The position numbers and the translations under genes were made by a program. From the IMG/VR virus record IMGVR_UViG_3300042465_006967, positions 1-24,384 of that record: a DNA stretch of 24,384 bases. One strand, written 5' to 3'. The notes below the pieces were generated by a model. That model was not told where the DNA came from, ran no database searches, and saw only the letters and a program-made list of their open reading frames with translations. The DNA is from a virus. Shown in pieces: positions 21,937 through 24,384 of the stretch (its first letter is position 1; every line of letters begins with the position of its first letter).

Positions 21937-23255
21937 TAAGTTATTGGGCTACTTATTGCAGTGTCCCATCGTTGCCTTGATTGCCCTATATTCTCACGAT
22001 AAGATACCGCTAAATATCTAAAAGCATCTGCCCCATGAGAAGCCCAATCGTGCTTTGGTTGTAATTTAAAAGTATTATTCTTATTGTCAAACTCTTTTTT
22101 GTAATTCTTGAGCGTCAATAATCCCCTTCTTGTTGTTGCTTCATTAAAGAAACATTTAGGAAGAATGGAGCGAACCGCATTAATACCATCATCAATAGAA
22201 AGTTTTGGAGCAATCATAAATCTTAAGCCAAGTTCATAAGCCGTTTCTAGTCTTGATTTGCCGTTAGTAAATTCCCTTATTTGTATGTCGTGCGGTGCGT
22301 AGTGCTGTTCGTAAATATAAGTTTTGTCTTTTACTTCTTTAATGTAAGAATCTAAGCCCCTGTTATTATCCTCAATGTAATCAATAATTCTTATCTCATT
22401 GCCGACAAATTGAGCAAACCAGATTGTCGTAGCATCACCAACCCCCAAATCCCAGAAAGTAAAGACGGGTAAGGCTGGATTATGTGGATAATCGCCAATC
22501 CTTCCTTGCTTGTCTAAGTCATCAATGATTTTAGAGTAATAAGCCCCCTCGATCGGATTGTTAAAGCTACAAAGAAATTCTTGATTAAAGAAATCAAGTG
22601 TCTTGCCCTCGCTTAATATTTCCGCTTTGACTTGCTCTAATTGCTCGCTTGTAAATACTCCCGTTTCTTCCGCTGTCTTAATTTCCGAGTGCCAAACATC
22701 GGGCATTTTCTGAGCCATCTTATAAAGTTCGTAAGCGTGATTTTGCCCCTTCGGCGTGAAATTAAACATTGCCCAGCCGTTATTTTCAAGCAACATCGGT
22801 TGAATAGTCCCCCACGCTCTCGGGTCTTGCTCTGCGTATTCCGAAAACACAGCCCCTTTAATTCCTGCACCCCGTAAGCTGTCGGGATTATCCGAACCTA
22901 CAATTTGATAGATAGAGCCGTTTTTAAGTGTTATCTTTAATTCTTTCTCGTTTTTCTTAGCAATTAATTCTTGCGGGATATAATCAATATACTTCCTGCC
23001 CTCGCTATTTGTTTCTTGCCAAACTGATTTTGCCCCCTGAGCATAGCTCGGGAATATGTGCCAGTAAGTGCCGACGGCTTCAAACATAGCACTATATAAA
23101 ATGCGATTCAAAGCTAGTAAATCTTTGCCAGCTCTTCGATGCCAAACATATATTGCCCTCTTTTTTTTATCATCAATCATCGCAGACCAAAGCCCCATTT
23201 GGTAGGGTCGGGGCGTGTAATTGTGCGGGATTATTATTTCTTGTTTATTTGTCAT
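21933..23255 (-). CDS. terL: Terminase large subunit
   Basis: A 440-residue two-domain packaging motor. The ATPase part has an adenine-binding-like PRPYQMGLW (15-23), Walker A HRRAGKD (39-45, K44), Walker B-like AVFSEYAEQDP (135-145, with E139 and a Ser where Asp is usual) and a coupling motif FNFTPKGQNH (164-173). The nuclease part has FWDLGVGDATTIWF (267-280, D269), HYAPHDIQIRE (318-328) and HDWASHGADAFRYL (402-415, D410), the acidic residues of the RNaseH-like terminase nuclease. It would translocate DNA into procapsids and cut it. It overlaps the small subunit gene by 11 bases. Length is normal for short podophage TerL. Confidence 0.95.
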   Translation of the reverse strand: MTNKQEIIIPHNYTPRPYQMGLWSAMIDDKKKRAIYVWHRRAGKDLLALNRILYSAMFEAVGTYWHIFPSYAQGAKSVWQETNSEGRKYIDYIPQELIAKKNEKELKITLKNGSIYQIVGSDNPDSLRGAGIKGAVFSEYAEQDPRAWGTIQPMLLENNGWAMFNFTPKGQNHAYELYKMAQKMPDVWHSEIKTAEETGVFTSEQLEQVKAEILSEGKTLDFFNQEFLCSFNNPIEGAYYSKIIDDLDKQGRIGDYPHNPALPVFTFWDLGVGDATTIWFAQFVGNEIRIIDYIEDNNRGLDSYIKEVKDKTYIYEQHYAPHDIQIREFTNGKSRLETAYELGLRFMIAPKLSIDDGINAVRSILPKCFFNEATTRRGLLTLKNYKKEFDNKNNTFKLQPKHDWASHGADAFRYLAVSYRENIGQSRQRWDTAISSPITY

Positions 23256-23685
23256 CAGTTTTATTAAAAGAAGCGGGAATAACTATAATTTGTTGATTGT
23301 TGTTAGTTTCGTTTGCTTTATAATTTAAATTGAACTCTTTTGGATTTTTTACTTTAGCAATATATGTTGCAAATTGTGATAGCTCGCATTTTTTTCGCAC
23401 ACTTGCATTAGTATCATCAGCATCAATAGATTCAAGATATTGTTTAGCTTCATCGATTATTTTGTAAGAAGCTATTTGTAAAGCGACTTCTTTTTTTTCG
23501 CGTATCTCATCTTGATTGAGAAAGAAACAAAGATTTGCTACATTAATATTAAATTCTTTTGCTAGAGTTGCATAAGAGACATTTTTACTAATTTGATTTA
23601 GAACATATTCTAGATTATTAGATAATAATTCAAATGAATCAGATTTAGATAATTCCTTTTTTTTTATTTCTTTTAAATCATGCAT
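23245..23685 (-). CDS. terS: Terminase small subunit
   Basis: A 146-residue protein directly upstream of, and overlapping, the large terminase. Residues about 36-58 (VSYATLAKEFNINVANLCFF) form a helix-turn-helix of the kind used for packaging-site recognition; the next region is helical (IREKKEVALQIASYKIIDEA) for oligomerisation, and the C-terminus ends in a beta-like QQIIVIPASF segment that would contact TerL. It is the first gene of the leftward block. No Shine-Dalgarno precedes the ATG, only an A-rich stretch; a CG palindrome lies 18 bases further upstream. Confidence 0.8.
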   Translation of the reverse strand: MHDLKEIKKKELSKSDSFELLSNNLEYVLNQISKNVSYATLAKEFNINVANLCFFLNQDEIREKKEVALQIASYKIIDEAKQYLESIDADDTNASVRKKCELSQFATYIAKVKNPKEFNLNYKANETNNNQQIIVIPASFNKTDDK

Positions 23686-23703
23686 TTTTTTACAAATTAG
23701 TTA

Positions 23704-23713
23704 ACGCGCGCGT
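23704..23713. other. ACGCGCGCGT palindrome upstream of terS
   Basis: A 10-bp perfect palindrome of alternating C and G, 18 bases before the terS ATG, in a region that is otherwise almost only A and T. It could be a protein-binding or packaging-initiation site. Confidence 0.6.
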
Positions 23714-23907
23714 GTGATATTTAGAGTAAGATAAAACTTTTAATCATAATCAATTAACATCAATATCAAATTAAATCTCAACTTATCATTAATCATTCTT
23801 TTTAAATCAATAATAAATCTTATCTCTTACAATAATTTTTAAATTAATTATGTAAATTTATTTTGTCAATGATTTTCTTTTAAAAGATTATGTAAACTTA
23901 ATTTATA

Positions 23908-23937
23908 GCTAATGCTAACAAATGCTAATTTTGCTAA
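23908..23937. repeat. Cluster of GCTAA repeats (iteron-like)
   Basis: GCTAA occurs at 23908, 23914, 23924 and 23933. The last three are preceded by TG or TTG and spaced 10 and 9 bases, close to one helical turn. Such phased short repeats are typical for protein-binding arrays such as replication iterons or operators. The low complexity of the region lowers certainty. Confidence 0.4.
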
Positions 23938-23950
23938 AAATACTTTTTTT

Positions 23951-23972
23951 AAAAAAGATTCTTAACAATCTT
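23951..23972 (-). terminator. Weak leftward hairpin with T run
   Basis: Reading leftward, AAGATT, a six-base loop and AATCTT form a 6-bp stem followed by a T run (TTTTTT in total). The stem has only one G-C pair, so it is at best a weak terminator or attenuator in the leader before terS. Confidence 0.25.
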
Positions 23973-24015
23973 CAAAAAACACTATACACAATTAAGAAAT
24001 AGCTTTTTATTTTAT

Positions 24016-24050
24016 AAAAGAGTTTAAAGCTTGTCTTTAACTCTTTTTTT
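24016..24050 (+). terminator. Hairpin with T run, possible terminator
   Basis: AAAAGAGTT(T)AAAG at 24016-24029 pairs with CTTTAACTCTTTT at 24035-24047, a 13-bp stem with one bulged T and loop CTTGT. Rightward it is followed by more T, so it looks like an intrinsic terminator for rightward transcription. Leftward it lies in the leader of the promoter at 24082-24109 and has only a short T run (already within the stem). No rightward gene lies just before it, so its function is uncertain. Confidence 0.5.
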
Positions 24051-24081
24051 CCTTATTTTATTTTTGTTTTTGTTTTTTTGT

Positions 24082-24109
24082 ATCTTATCACATGATTTCA
24101 CTTTGTCAA
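24082..24109 (-). promoter_or_regulatory. Leftward sigma70-like late promoter
   Basis: TTGACA (24109-24104) is followed after 16 bases by TAAGAT (24087-24082), with TG at the extended -10 position (TGATAAGAT). It would start transcripts near 24075, heading to terS with a leader of about 390 bases that is A-rich and contains two hairpins. It is the best promoter in the region and probably drives the packaging and structural genes, likely by host RNA polymerase. Confidence 0.6.
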
Positions 24110-24368
24110 CTTATTATATTATATATCTTTTAATAACTCTTATTAATCTATTTTGATACAACCCCCATTTTTCTCTTGACATCATTTTATCTAAATTAAC
24201 TCTTATTAACTTCTAATAATCCACTAATTATAATCACATTCTAAATCATTTTATTAACAAACTTTTTTTAATCTTTTTTTTATCATTATCTTTTAATATT
24301 CCCGCAAGCCCTTGTCTCTCTAGTCTTATCCCATTTTGAACAATCTTTAAAATAATTTAAAATAGTGC

Positions 24369-24384
24369 TTGACATTAATAATTT
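24369..24384 (+). promoter_or_regulatory. Possible rightward -35 element at the window edge
   Basis: CTTGACATTAATAATTT contains a perfect TTGACA at 24369-24374. The expected -10 would lie just beyond the window, so this can only be flagged. If real, it means rightward genes begin to the right and the region is divergent. Confidence 0.3.

Larger units (their letters stand above)
23686..24384. promoter_or_regulatory. Gene-free control region upstream of the late genes
   Basis: About 700 bp without a plausible gene on either strand. It holds a leftward promoter (24082-24109), a 13-bp hairpin (24016-24047), a second smaller hairpin (23955-23972), a cluster of GCTAA repeats (23908-23937), near-direct repeats ATTATGTAAA(T/C)TTA (23847 and 23887) and TAACTCTTATTAA (24134 and 24197), a CG palindrome next to terS, and a rightward TTGACA at the very right edge. 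The composition is more A/T-rich than the genes. This could be a divergent control region between leftward late and rightward early genes, or contain a packaging or replication site; which is not visible. Confidence 0.55.

Noticed and set aside
22637-22877. Overlapping frames on both strands within the large terminase gene
   Set aside because: They cover conserved terminase codons and have no own start signals.
23864-23869. Leftward TTGACA in the terS leader as a second promoter
   Set aside because: The sequence at proper spacing (TAATTT) is a poor -10; possible but not supported.
24176-24204. Rightward TTGACA as a promoter
   Set aside because: No acceptable -10 lies 15-19 bases downstream, so I do not list it.
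23686-24384. tRNA gene or CRISPR array in the gene-free region
   Set aside because: No cloverleaf-like G/C stems or TTCGA-type loop is visible, and the repeats are too short and irregular for a CRISPR array.

Overview
The window holds most of the late (virion and lysis) half of a tailed phage with a short-tailed, T7-like (podovirus) plan, plus the end of a rightward, probably early, gene cluster and a long gene-free control region. The DNA is strongly AT-rich throughout, including third codon positions. A paired inner- and outer-membrane spanin points to a Gram-negative host. Nothing in the window fixes the host genus; low-GC marine or host-associated alphaproteobacteria are one possibility, but that is a guess. 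No RNA polymerase, DNA polymerase, integrase or repressor gene lies inside the window, so lifestyle and family cannot be settled.

Layout. 1-1908 (+ strand): the tail of a truncated gene, a 53-aa gene, a NinB-like gene, an unknown 107-aa gene, a DUF1064 PD-(D/E)XK-type nuclease-like gene and two small membrane or hydrophobic genes. This cluster meets the leftward cluster tail to tail at 1905-1908, where the two stop codons overlap. 1905-5186 (- strand): the distal late genes, namely a secreted staphylococcal-nuclease homologue, a DUF5675 protein, an overlapping Rz/Rz1-like spanin pair, three small membrane proteins (holin candidates), a DUF1353 protein and a probable tail-fibre accessory protein. 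5204-6670: tail fibre with a T7 gp17-like N-terminus. 6707-14117: three internal-virion (DNA ejection) proteins in the T7 order 14-15-16. 14117-16892: nozzle and adaptor tail tube proteins (gp12- and gp11-like). 16892-19256: a small capsid-associated protein, major capsid protein and scaffold. 19265-21915: a Bbp19-like protein, the portal, and two small paralogues with a C-terminal RKxLLG motif. 21933-23685: large and small terminase subunits. 23686-24384: about 700 bp without genes, with a good leftward sigma70-like promoter, hairpins and short repeats.

How it works together. Read leftward from the control region, the order is packaging, portal and capsid, tail tube, ejection proteins, fibre, then lysis. 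This is a single late block with many 1-20 nt gene overlaps. A second consensus-like promoter sits between scaffold and capsid and would boost capsid mRNA through a structured leader. The most distinctive features are the tandem paralogues with a duplicated leader, the structured capsid leader with a strong Shine-Dalgarno far from the start codon, a lysis cassette without a recognisable endolysin but with a DUF5675 protein and an exported nuclease, and the repeat-rich control region. I did not find a clearly new defence or mobile system; this is mainly an ordered phage late region with several local oddities.
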